Source: JANNSX01 sp041397825 (lineage in GTDB: Bacteria; Pseudomonadota; Alphaproteobacteria; Rhizobiales; Hyphomicrobiaceae). From it: a stretch of 64,000 nt of DNA. Both the position numbers and the translations under genes were made by a program. Below the pieces are notes generated by a model that saw only the letters and a list, made by a program, of their open reading frames with translations, searched no databases and was not told where the DNA came from. Location: contig JAWKVX010000008.1 of the NCBI GenBank assembly GCA_041397825.1, positions 48,779 to 112,778 on the forward strand, written 5' to 3'. Shown here piece by piece: positions 1-7,762 of the stretch. Each line of letters opens with the position of its first letter. The first letter of the stretch is position 1.

Positions 1-837
1 CGCCTGCGCCGGCCGCGGTGGACAGATCTGCACCGTGTCGAGCGCCTTGCCGATCTCGGTCAGGCTCTCGCGCCCCGCCGTGATGGCGCCGAGGCGGTGG
101 CCCGGGATGCAATAGGCCTTCGAGAAGGAATAGAGTTGTATCGCAACGTCGCGCCAATCCGGCTTGGCGAACAGTGCGTGCGGCCGCTCATACTGGGCCG
201 GCATCAGGTCGCGATAGGTCTCGTCGAGCACGAGCGCGATCCCTTTGCGCCGGCAGAGTGCGACGAACGCCTCGATGACGGGCTCCGGATAGACCGCTCC
301 GGTCGGATTGTTGGGCGTCACGAGCACGATGGCCCGGACCTTCCCGTCGATCAGCGGCTCGGCGTCCTCGACCCGCGGCACGAAGCCGTCCTCGGCCCGC
401 AACTGCAGTCGGCGCGTCTCGATGCCGAGGATCTTGAGTGCCATCTCATGGTTAAAATACCAGGGCGCCGGCAGGATGACGGCCTCGCCTGCTTTGGCGA
501 GCGAGACCATGGTGATGAAGAAGGCGAGGTTGCAGCCGGCGGTCACGGCCACCTCGTCGGCACCTATGGCGCCGCCGTAGATCGCCGACTGCTCTGCGGC
601 AAAGGCTTGCCGGAAGGCGAGATCGCCACCGATGGGGCCGTAGCGCATGCCGGCCGGGTCGCTGGCAGATTGGCCGATCCGGGCGATGAGATCGGGATGC
701 GGCGGGTTGCTCGGTGCGGCCTGCGCCATGTTGATGAGCGGGCCGTGGGCCCCGCCATAACTCTCGGACCAGGCATAGGCCTCCGGTATGGGGGGCGTCG
801 AGGTATCGAGCAGATTCGTGCTGAGATCGAGCGGCAT
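1..837 (-). CDS. Pyridoxal-phosphate aminotransferase, class I/II (3' end outside window)
   Basis: PLP-dependent aminotransferase of fold type I; the substrate cannot be assigned. The visible 279 residues are open to the window edge, so the C-terminal small domain is missing. The ATG at 837 begins MPLDLSTNLLDTSTPP. Recognisable family features are a glycine-rich stretch (GGDLAFRQAF), the NNPTG motif that contacts the substrate carboxylate, a conserved Asp in LVLDETY that would hold the pyridine nitrogen, and SFSKAY, whose Lys should form the Schiff base, followed by PGHRLGA. The gene is divergent from the Fnr-type regulator, with 175 bases between the two starts. Family identity is secure; a histidinol-phosphate or aromatic/aspartate aminotransferase-like role is only a guess. 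Confidence 0.9.
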   Translation of the reverse strand, partial: MPLDLSTNLLDTSTPPIPEAYAWSESYGGAHGPLINMAQAAPSNPPHPDLIARIGQSASDPAGMRYGPIGGDLAFRQAFAAEQSAIYGGAIGADEVAVTAGCNLAFFITMVSLAKAGEAVILPAPWYFNHEMALKILGIETRRLQLRAEDGFVPRVEDAEPLIDGKVRAIVLVTPNNPTGAVYPEPVIEAFVALCRRKGIALVLDETYRDLMPAQYERPHALFAKPDWRDVAIQLYSFSKAYCIPGHRLGAITAGRESLTEIGKALDTVQICPPRPAQA

Positions 838-1012
838 GGCGGGACTTGTCCAAAAGCGTATGGCGCACTGTTGCGGCGTGCCGGCCATTTGGCAAGCCTG
901 GTCTTTTCGGCCCTTTCCCTGCGTCAACTCCGCTCATACCGTTGGGGGCATGGCGGGTCGTCGCCATATTGATTAGACTGTGCTCGGTATCTGAGCCACG
1001 AGGGTGATCACA

Positions 1013-1735
1013 ATGAGTAGCGAGCCTGCCCGCTGCAGCATGTGCTCCATCCGGGACAAGTCCGTCTGCGGCGCCTTGGATGCGTCGGAGATCAAGGCCC
1101 TTAATCAGATCGCCCGCTGGCGAACGTACAAGGCCGGCGACATCATCCTCGTCGATGGCGCCAAGTCGGACATGCTCGCCAACGTCGTCAGGGGCGTCGT
1201 CAAGCTGACGAAGAGCCTCGATGACGGTCGCCAGCAGATCGTCGGCCTCATCTTCCCGCCCGACTTCCTGGGCCGCGCCTATCGGCCCGAGGCCACCTAC
1301 TTCGCCGAGGCTGCGACCGACGTGGAGCTGTGCACATTTCCGAAAGTCGGCTTCGAGAAATTCTTGCACGAGCACCCCAATCTCGAGCACCGTCTCCTGG
1401 AGCACACGCTCTCCGAGCTCGATGCCTGCCGCGAGTGGGCACTTCTGCTCGGCCGCAAGAGCGCCGAGGAGAAGGTCGCGAGCTTCCTATTGATGATCGC
1501 CAAGCGGGCCCCGCGGATCGGTTGCAGCCATTCGGACAACATGGAGGGAACGAAGTTCGAGCTGCCGCTCTCGCGCGCCGATATTGCCGATTTCCTCGGC
1601 CTGACGATCGAGACGGTCAGCCGGCAGATCACGAAGCTCAAGTCGCGCGGCGTCATCGAGCTGGCCTCGACGCGCGACCTGTCTGTCCCGAATCTCGCCA
1701 AGCTCAAGAACGTCGCCCATCAGGAAGCGGCGTAG
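1013..1735 (+). CDS. Crp/Fnr-family oxygen-responsive transcription regulator (FnrN/FnrL type)
   Basis: A 240-residue Crp/Fnr regulator. Cys8, Cys11 and Cys19 form a CX2CX7C N-terminal cluster, and Cys107 (VELCTF) supplies the fourth ligand, as expected for a [4Fe-4S] oxygen sensor. The cyclic-nucleotide-binding-like beta-roll spans roughly residues 25-140, then the dimerisation helix and a C-terminal helix-turn-helix. The recognition helix carries ETVSRQI, with Glu200, Ser203 and Arg204 in the arrangement that FNR uses to read TTGAT-N4-ATCAA. I chose ATG 1013 because CGAGGG at 999-1004 lies 8 bases upstream; an in-frame GTG at 1004 overlaps that site. No complete FNR box was seen in the upstream gap, only a TTGAT half-site at 969-973. 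By family it should control the aerobic/microaerobic switch; its targets are not shown here. Confidence 0.93.
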   Translation: MSSEPARCSMCSIRDKSVCGALDASEIKALNQIARWRTYKAGDIILVDGAKSDMLANVVRGVVKLTKSLDDGRQQIVGLIFPPDFLGRAYRPEATYFAEAATDVELCTFPKVGFEKFLHEHPNLEHRLLEHTLSELDACREWALLLGRKSAEEKVASFLLMIAKRAPRIGCSHSDNMEGTKFELPLSRADIADFLGLTIETVSRQITKLKSRGVIELASTRDLSVPNLAKLKNVAHQEAA

Positions 1736-1811
1736 AGGCCCCAGCCTGCCGCCATGCGGCCGGCATGTCATCATTCTGCCGTGCGGCAAGCCATAAGGTT
1801 CTCGCGCTGAC

Positions 1812-2390
1812 ATGGGAGCCCGCTTGCGCACAGTCTCTGCCCGTTCGAGCCTGCTGGCGACCGCCGCGTTGCTCGCATCAGCCGTCCCCGCCCTTGCCGG
1901 CGAGCCGAGTGCCACCGAGCCTGACTGCTTCGAGCAATTCCTCACGGGCACCGAGGCGGAGATCGCCTGCGTGTTTCCGACCCGCATGTCGGCGGAGGAG
2001 CTGGCGGAAGTTCGCAAGGTCACGAAGGGCTTGCTCTGGGATGCCCGCTGCGAGGTCCAGATCCGGCTGCCCCGGAAGCTCATTGCCGACGCGCTTTCGG
2101 CCTCTGGCGACCATGTCTTCGAGGCCCCCGCGCAGAAGAGCCACTGCGAGGTTGTGACGGCGAAAGCAACCCTCCCCGTCGACATGACCTTCGCGCCCAA
2201 GGTCACGTTCAAGGACGGGCTGGCGATCGAGGCGACGCCCAATCTCGGCAATGTCACCGGCGTGCCGAAGGTTCTCTGGTGGCCAGTTGCCTATTGGGTC
2301 AACTCCTCGGGCATGATCGAGGAGACGACGTTGAAAATCGTCAACGCCGTCAAGCGCCGCTACGGCACCGAGCCGGCGAAGGCCGAGTGA
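1812..2390 (+). CDS. Secreted hypothetical protein with signal peptide
   Basis: A 192-residue protein I do not recognise. It begins with a basic n-region, a hydrophobic core (LLATAALLASA) and an AxA-type cleavage site around VPALAG, so export to the periplasm is likely. The mature part has three cysteines (DCFEQF, EIACVF, KSHCEV, plus DARCEV) that could form disulfides, and a Trp/Tyr-rich stretch (KVLWWPVAYWV). The ATG at 1812 follows the Fnr-type regulator by 76 bases on the same strand. The gene stops 4 bases before the convergent ABC1-kinase gene, so no terminator fits between them. Function unknown. Confidence 0.8.
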   Translation: MGARLRTVSARSSLLATAALLASAVPALAGEPSATEPDCFEQFLTGTEAEIACVFPTRMSAEELAEVRKVTKGLLWDARCEVQIRLPRKLIADALSASGDHVFEAPAQKSHCEVVTAKATLPVDMTFAPKVTFKDGLAIEATPNLGNVTGVPKVLWWPVAYWVNSSGMIEETTLKIVNAVKRRYGTEPAKAE

Positions 2391-2394
2391 TGGC

Positions 2395-3774
2395 TTAGGC
2401 CGGCAGCGGCACGCCGGCTTCCTCGAACGCCTCCGCCTGCCGCCGGCTGACCTCCCCGAGATCGAAGCCCTCGATCGTCTCGTTGAAGAGGCGATACCAG
2501 TTCTGGCGCGCGTCGAGATGCAGGAAGACGCCACCGAGCCCGATGGCCGCCCGATCCATGAACACGAATTCGCGCGGCACTTTGACCGGTCCGAGCTCGC
2601 GAAGGCCCTGGTGAACGCGAGACGCCTCCTGGCGCCCATAGGCGCCCGGCGTCGTGCCTTCGGCGATGGTGCGCTCGCGATCGTCGAGCAACGGGCCGTA
2701 GATGAAGCGGGCCCAGATATTGAGGATATCGATCACCTCGCCCGACAGACCGGTGAAGCCCCAGGTCTCGTAGGCGTGCACGATCAGATCGCGCTCGCCC
2801 CGCTCAAGCCCGCGATAGAGGTCGATGACACCTTGGACGAAACGGGGCGCGAAGGTGCGGATACAGCCGTAGTCGAGGAGATTGATGCCGGCCGGATGCC
2901 CTCCCTCCTCGAAGACCGTGTAGTTGCCGAGATGCGGGTCGCCGTGGATCACCCCATGATGCGAGAACGGGTACCACCAGGCGCGGAACATGGCGCGGGC
3001 GATGGCATTGCGATCCTCGACCGGGCGATCGAGGTGGTCGGTGAGCTTCGATCCTTCGAGCCAGGACATGGTGAGAAGGCGCTTGGTCGAGAGCGCGCTC
3101 ACAACCTCCGGCACGCGGATCAGCCGATCGTCGCGGAAGATCGCCGCATAGAGGCGCATATGGCTCGCCTCCCGCTCGTAGTCGAGCTCCTCGCGAAGCC
3201 GCTCGGCGATCTCGACCAGCATCTCGCTGGTCTCGATGGCGGGCTCCATCCGCCTGTGGATCTGAAAAATGATCTTGAGCTGAGCAAGATCGGCCTCAAC
3301 GGCCGAGGCCATGTCCGGATACTGGAGCTTCACCGCAAGCAGCCGGCCGTCCGGGGCGACAGCGCGGTGCACCTGACCGAGGGACGCCGATGCCGCCGCC
3401 TCGGTCTCGAAGCGCAAAAAGCGAGACGGCCAATCCTGTCCGAGCTCGGCCGCCATCCGCCGGCGCACGAAGGCCGACCCCATCGGCGGCGCTTGGCTTT
3501 GGAGCTGGGTGAGCTCGGCGGCATATTCCGCCGGCAACGCCTCCGGAATGGTCGAAAGGAGCTGTGCCACCTTCATGATCGGGCCCTTGAGCCCGCCGAG
3601 CGCCGCCGCCAGCTCGGCCGCATAGCGCTGCCGATCGACATCCATGCCGAGCAGCCGCTTGCCGGCGATCCGGGCGGCGAGCCCGCCCACATTCGTACCG
3701 ACCCGCATATAGCGCGCGGCCCTGGCCGACAGGCGGTTCTTCTCCTCGTCGTGCTCTTCGCTCATGCCGCCCAT
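2395..3774 (-). CDS. ABC1/AarF/UbiB-family kinase-like protein
   Basis: A 459-residue protein-kinase-like fold protein of the ABC1/UbiB family, whose members act on ubiquinone or other isoprenoid lipid metabolism and often have ATPase rather than kinase activity. Visible motifs in order: a KxGQ-like element (KVAQLLS), an Ala-rich loop followed by LGQVHRA, the ATP-binding Lys in AVKLQYPD, the family-typical EELDYEREA, the catalytic loop HGDPHLGN, and DYG in place of DFG. No membrane segment is evident at the C-terminus, unlike E. coli UbiB. Start could be the ATG at 3774 or 3765. It is divergent from the adenylate cyclase gene, with a short palindrome between them. No ubiquinone genes are adjacent, so the substrate pathway is open. 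Confidence 0.9.
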   Translation of the reverse strand: MGGMSEEHDEEKNRLSARAARYMRVGTNVGGLAARIAGKRLLGMDVDRQRYAAELAAALGGLKGPIMKVAQLLSTIPEALPAEYAAELTQLQSQAPPMGSAFVRRRMAAELGQDWPSRFLRFETEAAASASLGQVHRAVAPDGRLLAVKLQYPDMASAVEADLAQLKIIFQIHRRMEPAIETSEMLVEIAERLREELDYEREASHMRLYAAIFRDDRLIRVPEVVSALSTKRLLTMSWLEGSKLTDHLDRPVEDRNAIARAMFRAWWYPFSHHGVIHGDPHLGNYTVFEEGGHPAGINLLDYGCIRTFAPRFVQGVIDLYRGLERGERDLIVHAYETWGFTGLSGEVIDILNIWARFIYGPLLDDRERTIAEGTTPGAYGRQEASRVHQGLRELGPVKVPREFVFMDRAAIGLGGVFLHLDARQNWYRLFNETIEGFDLGEVSRRQAEAFEEAGVPLPA

Positions 3775-3817
3775 GGATCAGGGGACGGCACGGCAAGGCA
3801 AGTGCTAGAGGGTCGCA

Positions 3818-3834
3818 GACGGGCTTGACCCGTC
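3818..3834. promoter_or_regulatory. Perfect inverted repeat between two divergent genes
   Basis: GACGGG-CTTGA-CCCGTC, a 6-bp perfect inverted repeat with a 5-base spacer. It lies in the 112-base gap between the ABC1-kinase start (3774) and the adenylate cyclase start (3887). It could be an operator shared by both genes or a hairpin in the leader of the cyclase mRNA. The evidence is symmetry and position only. Confidence 0.3.
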
Positions 3835-3886
3835 GGGCCTCCATGCCTTGCATGGGTGCCATACAGGCCTGTGCGGCTAGGGAGAG

Positions 3887-5251
3887 ATGATGATGGCCAC
3901 CGCCGTAGCGGACACGCCGATCCAGGTTCCACTGGCCCCTTCGGCGGTCGATCGTGCCATCTCCCGCGACAAGCACGAAGGGCTGCGCCTCGCTATTCGG
4001 GCTCGGCTCGTCGTCATTGCCGCCTTGGCACCGCTGATGGTGTATCTGAGCGGCGCCTACGAGTCGCTCTACTATCTGGCTTTGCTCGTGTTGTTCGGTG
4101 CCATCGGGTGGGCTCAACTCTCCATGGGGCGCGTGGGACGCTCCCGTACCGAGTTGCTGCTGCTCGTGCTCGACGTTCTGTTCGTCACGGCCGCGCTCGT
4201 CATTCCCAATCCGCTGCGCTCCGACGTCTGGCCAGAGCCGATGCAGTTTCGCTACGGCGGCGCGATCTATTTCACGCTCATTCTGGCCACCGCCGTGCTC
4301 GCCTACTCCTGGCGCACGCTCATCTTCCTCGCCGGCACGATCATCCTCACCTGGAGCGCCGCCCTCGTCTGGACGGCCATGCAACCGATCGACGAGCCCG
4401 AGCTCAGACAGCGCGTCTTCGATGCGCTCGCCGGCTCGCCCCATCTCGCCCATTACCTCGATCCCTACAGCCTCAACATACCCAATCGCGTGCAGGAGCT
4501 GGTGGTGATCGCCCTCGTTGCCGCGACGCTCGCCACGGCCGGCTGGCGGAGCCAGCGCCTGCTGCACCGGCAGGCGGCGGCCGAGCGGGAGCGGTTCAAC
4601 CTCTCGCGTTATTTCTCACCCAACGTCGTCGAGCTCATCGCCAACAACGATCAGCCGCTCGCGACCGTTCGCGCGCAGAAGGTGGCGGTACTGTTCGTCG
4701 ACATCGTCGGGTTCACCGCCTATGCCGACGAGCACGAGCCAGCCATCGTCATCAGCACGCTTCGGAGCTTCCTCGAGCGCATGGAACGCGAGGTCTTCCG
4801 GCATGAGGGGACGCTCGACAAATATCTGGGCGACGGTCTCATGGCGACATTCGGCACCCCCGTCCCCGGGCCGAACGACGCGGTCCACGCCTTGCGTTGC
4901 GGCTGCGCCATGCTTGCAGCCATCGCCGCCTGGAACGAGGAGCGCGCCGCTCGCGGTGAGCCCGCACTCGCCATCGGGGTCGGCATTCACTATGGCCCGG
5001 TCGTCACCGGCGACATCGGCGCGAACCGGCTCGAGCTTGCGGTTATCGGCGCGACGGTCAACATCGCGAGCCGTCTCGAGGCGCACACCCGCGTGCTGAA
5101 TGTCTCGCTCATTGCCAGCCGGGATCTCATCGAGCAGGCGCGTTCCGAGCCGGACTGGACGGAGGACGACACCCAGGGGCTCGAGCCGGCCGATCCGCAG
5201 GTGATCCGCGGTGTCGCCGAGCCTGTCCATACCTGGACACTTTCGGGCTGA
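3887..5251 (+). CDS. Membrane-anchored class III adenylate/guanylate cyclase
   Basis: A 454-residue cyclase. Residues about 40-215 hold five to six hydrophobic segments, which makes this a membrane sensor or anchor. A short linker leads into the class III catalytic domain (about 255-430). Catalytic features: a first metal-binding Asp in FVDIVGFT, a second in YLGDGLMATFG, and the transition-state Asn/Arg pair in GATVNIASRLE. The substrate-specifying Lys/Asp positions were not resolved, so ATP is assumed by family frequency. There are three consecutive ATGs (3887, 3890, 3893); with AGGGAG at 3879-3884, the third has the best spacing. The gene is divergent from the ABC1-kinase gene. It probably produces cAMP in response to a membrane signal. 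Confidence 0.92.
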   Translation: MMMATAVADTPIQVPLAPSAVDRAISRDKHEGLRLAIRARLVVIAALAPLMVYLSGAYESLYYLALLVLFGAIGWAQLSMGRVGRSRTELLLLVLDVLFVTAALVIPNPLRSDVWPEPMQFRYGGAIYFTLILATAVLAYSWRTLIFLAGTIILTWSAALVWTAMQPIDEPELRQRVFDALAGSPHLAHYLDPYSLNIPNRVQELVVIALVAATLATAGWRSQRLLHRQAAAERERFNLSRYFSPNVVELIANNDQPLATVRAQKVAVLFVDIVGFTAYADEHEPAIVISTLRSFLERMEREVFRHEGTLDKYLGDGLMATFGTPVPGPNDAVHALRCGCAMLAAIAAWNEERAARGEPALAIGVGIHYGPVVTGDIGANRLELAVIGATVNIASRLEAHTRVLNVSLIASRDLIEQARSEPDWTEDDTQGLEPADPQVIRGVAEPVHTWTLSG

Positions 5252-5335
5252 ACCTGCCCCTCGACCTCGGTCGCCGGCTCGACTAACGTTCTCTGCCGCC
5301 CGCGCACCGGGGCGGCCCGCACACCAGGGGGAAGC

Positions 5336-6400
5336 ATGGCCTCGGTCGATGTCGTCGATGTCCGGAAATCCTACGGCACGCTCGAGGTCATCCACGGCGT
5401 CTCCGTCGCCATCGCGGATGGCGAGTTCGTCATCCTGGTTGGCCCTTCCGGCTGCGGCAAGTCCACTCTGCTCCGCATGATCGCCGGTCTCGAGGCCATC
5501 TCGTCGGGCGATATCCGGATCGGCGAGCGGGTGGTGAACACTCTGCCGCCCAAGGACCGGGACATCGCCATGGTGTTCCAGAACTATGCGCTCTACCCGC
5601 ACAAGACCGTGGCGTCGAATATGGGATTCGCGCTCAAGCTGCGCGGCACGCCGAAGGCGGAAATCGACAGCCGCGTCCGGCGCGCTGCCGAGATCCTGGA
5701 CCTGATGCCCTATCTCGACCGCTATCCGAGGCAGTTGTCCGGCGGTCAGCGCCAGCGCGTCGCCATGGGCCGCGCCATCGTCCGCGATCCCTCCGTCTTC
5801 CTGTTCGACGAGCCGCTCTCCAACCTCGACGCCAAGCTCAGGGTGCAGATGCGCGCCGAGATCAAGGAATTGCATCAGCGTCTGAAGACGACGACGGTCT
5901 ATGTCACCCACGACCAGGTGGAGGCCATGACCATGGCGGACCGGATCGTCGTGCTGAACAATGGCGTGATCGAGCAGGTGGGCTCTCCCCTGGAGCTCTA
6001 CGACAAGCCGGCCAACCTGTTCGTCGCCGGCTTCATCGGCTCGCCGTCGATGAACCTGCTCAAGGGCACGATCCGCGTCAACGGCACCGCGAGTTTCGTC
6101 ACCGACGGCGGCGCGAAGCTGCCGTTATCGGGTGCCCCCGCCGGCGCCGACGGCCGCGCCGCCATCTACGGCATCCGGCCGGAGCACTTCATTCTGTCGG
6201 GCACCGGTGACGAGGCGGAAGTGTCCGTGATCGAGCCTACCGGCTCGGAGACCCAGGTGTTCGCCAAGCTCGGCGGCGAGAAGGTCGTCGGCGTCTTCCG
6301 CGAGCGGATTTCCGCCGCACCGGGGTCGCGGCTGCCGATGGTGCCGAACGCGGAGGCTGTGCATCTGTTCGACGCGGCGACGGGGGGAAGGATGAATTAA
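5336..6400 (+). CDS. ABC transporter ATP-binding protein, UgpC/MalK type
   Basis: A 354-residue ATPase of the CUT1 sugar/glycerol-phosphate importers. It has Walker A GPSGCGKST, a Q-loop in MVFQNYALYPH, signature LSGGQRQRVAMGRA, Walker B FLFDEPLSNLDAKLR and an H-loop in VYVTHDQ. The C-terminal third (about 240-350) is the TOBE/OB-fold regulatory domain typical of UgpC, MsmX and MalK. The start at 5336 has AGGGGGA immediately upstream. No permease or binding-protein genes are near it, so it may serve a transporter encoded elsewhere; ATPases of this family are known to be shared by several importers. Substrate unassigned. A LacI-like palindrome follows the gene. Confidence 0.92.
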   Translation: MASVDVVDVRKSYGTLEVIHGVSVAIADGEFVILVGPSGCGKSTLLRMIAGLEAISSGDIRIGERVVNTLPPKDRDIAMVFQNYALYPHKTVASNMGFALKLRGTPKAEIDSRVRRAAEILDLMPYLDRYPRQLSGGQRQRVAMGRAIVRDPSVFLFDEPLSNLDAKLRVQMRAEIKELHQRLKTTTVYVTHDQVEAMTMADRIVVLNNGVIEQVGSPLELYDKPANLFVAGFIGSPSMNLLKGTIRVNGTASFVTDGGAKLPLSGAPAGADGRAAIYGIRPEHFILSGTGDEAEVSVIEPTGSETQVFAKLGGEKVVGVFRERISAAPGSRLPMVPNAEAVHLFDAATGGRMN

Positions 6401-6422
6401 GGGGCCGATCGCAAGGTCATGC

Positions 6423-6449
6423 GCGTCGCCGGCCCGCAATCGGCGACGC
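6423..6449. terminator. Hairpin after the UgpC-type gene
   Basis: A perfect 9-bp stem (GCGTCGCCG / CGGCGACGC) with a 9-base loop, beginning 22 bases after the UgpC-type stop codon. No U-tract follows, so it may be a Rho-dependent end or an mRNA-stabilising hairpin rather than an intrinsic terminator. Confidence 0.4.
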
Positions 6450-6465
6450 TCGCGGTCACGCCATC

Positions 6466-6477
6466 GCAAGCGCTTGC
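6466..6477. promoter_or_regulatory. LacI-family-like operator palindrome
   Basis: GCAAGCGCTTGC is a perfect 12-bp palindrome with the AAGCGCTT core common to LacI/GalR operators. It lies after a sugar-type ABC ATPase gene and 81 bases upstream of the TIR-protein start. A further imperfect element, TTGCC-N5-GGCAA, lies at 6503-6517. No LacI gene is in the window, so the assignment rests on motif shape. Confidence 0.4.
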
Positions 6478-6557
6478 TCCGTCCTCGATGGCATCCAGCA
6501 TATTGCCTATGCGGCAACGGACGTTATGGTAGGCATCGGTGAAACGGGGCGCCGCTC

Positions 6558-7652
6558 ATGCAGATCTTTCTGTCCTACGCCTCCGAGGACAAGGACGTCG
6601 CGGAGCCGATTGCCTTCTCGTTGCGGGCGCGCGGCCATTCCGTGTTCCTCGACCGTGACGATCTGCCGGCCGGCGGCGAGTACGACCGCCGCATCGAGGC
6701 GGCGGTCGGACAGTCGGGCCTGTTCGTCTTCCTGATCAGCCCGGCCTCCGTCGCCAAGGGTCGGTTCACGTTGACCGAGCTCGAGTTCGCCCGCCGGAAG
6801 TGGCGCAAGGCGGATGGTCACATCCTGCCGGTCATGATCGGCGAGACGCCCATGGACACCGTGCCGAGCTTCCTCAAGGCCGTCACCCTGCTCGAACCCA
6901 AGGGAAACGTCGCCGCCGAGGTTGCGAGCGCCGTCGATGCCACGGCGAGCGCCACCGTGCAGGCCAGCGTCCTCCTCTTCACCGTTGCCGGCGCCATCTC
7001 GGGCGCGCTGACGACACCGCTTCTCAATGTCCTCGACGACGTCTCGTGGCTGAGCGGACACAATCTAGGCAGCGTGCCGCTGAACATTGTCCTGGCCGGA
7101 ACGGCCTTCGCCCTCGCACTCGCGGCGATCCTCGTCTTGCAGCTCAGGTTCCAACCCAGGCAGTTGCTCATCATCGTCGCTGTGCTCGGTGGCTGGTATC
7201 TGGCGCTGGAGGTGTTCATCCAGCGCGATGCCTCGCCGCCAAAGGGACTGGGCGAGGCGCAGGAGCTGTCCGAGCTCGACCTGCAATGCCAGGCCATCGA
7301 GGCGGGGACGCTCACCGCGACCCCGGAACTCGAGAGGTCCTGCATTGAGCGCAAGCTTGCCACAACCGAAACGGAGCTGGCTCGGACCAAGGGCTACTGG
7401 AGCTCGCTCATCACGCACGGCCTCAGCGGCGCCATCGGCGCCTTGATCACCGTCCTCGGCGTGCCGCTGGCAACCCGCCGGCGCTTTGCGGTCGTGGGCA
7501 TGGTGGCCGCGACGGGAGCGGGCATTGTCGTGGCGGTTGCGTTCTTCGTGGCCGTCTCGGCCATTGCCGCCTTGCTTCCCCTTGAGTTCTACACCCTGTT
7601 CATCCCCTGGCAGGCCGCCGTCGCAGGTGTGATCGGGCGCTACCTTCGCTGA
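6558..7652 (+). CDS. TIR-domain protein with C-terminal multi-pass membrane region
   Basis: A 364-residue protein. Residues 1 to about 120 form a TIR domain: box 1 is IFLSYASEDK, the BB-loop region reads RDDLPAGGEY, and Glu74 in FTLTELEF sits where NAD-hydrolysing TIR domains keep their catalytic glutamate. After it come hydrophobic segments at about 132-155, 174-196, 203-221, 288-305 and 310-345, interrupted by a hydrophilic helical stretch (230-282) containing two cysteines. By family the domain could cleave NAD or make a cyclic nucleotide-like signal, or only mediate protein contacts. The ATG at 6558 has no strong ribosome-binding site. The gene stands between an ABC ATPase and uvrB, with hairpins on both sides, and appears to be transcribed alone. 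No defence partner was seen next to it. Confidence 0.87.
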   Translation: MQIFLSYASEDKDVAEPIAFSLRARGHSVFLDRDDLPAGGEYDRRIEAAVGQSGLFVFLISPASVAKGRFTLTELEFARRKWRKADGHILPVMIGETPMDTVPSFLKAVTLLEPKGNVAAEVASAVDATASATVQASVLLFTVAGAISGALTTPLLNVLDDVSWLSGHNLGSVPLNIVLAGTAFALALAAILVLQLRFQPRQLLIIVAVLGGWYLALEVFIQRDASPPKGLGEAQELSELDLQCQAIEAGTLTATPELERSCIERKLATTETELARTKGYWSSLITHGLSGAIGALITVLGVPLATRRRFAVVGMVAATGAGIVVAVAFFVAVSAIAALLPLEFYTLFIPWQAAVAGVIGRYLR

Positions 7653-7666
7653 CGGCGCCTCTGGCC

Positions 7667-7692
7667 GCTCCTGACATCGTGCTGTCAGGAGC
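7667..7692. terminator. Strong hairpin between the TIR gene and uvrB
   Basis: GCTCCTGACA and TGTCAGGAGC form a perfect 10-bp stem (11 bp with the flanking C-G pair) around the loop TCGTGC, starting 14 bases after the TIR stop codon and 71 bases before the chosen uvrB start. No U-run follows on the plus strand. It probably separates the two transcription units or shields an mRNA end. Confidence 0.5.
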
Positions 7693-7762
7693 GCCGGTCA
7701 AGCTGCCGGATCGGCCATCGAGGCCCCTTCCCAGAGGCGCGCTCCGGGGTCATAGTCCGCCC

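Noticed and set aside
969..982. Possible FNR box upstream of the Fnr-type gene
   Set aside because: TTGAT is present, but the expected ATCAA half-site is not at the right distance; a single half-site is common by chance.
2518..3828. Long plus-strand open frame across the ABC1-kinase gene
   Set aside because: It overlaps the kinase in full and shows only low-complexity Arg/Glu/Ala sequence; the minus-strand gene has all the kinase-like motifs.
7693..7762. SOS/LexA box for uvrB
   Set aside because: No GTTC-N7-GTTC pattern is found in the leader between the hairpin and the start.
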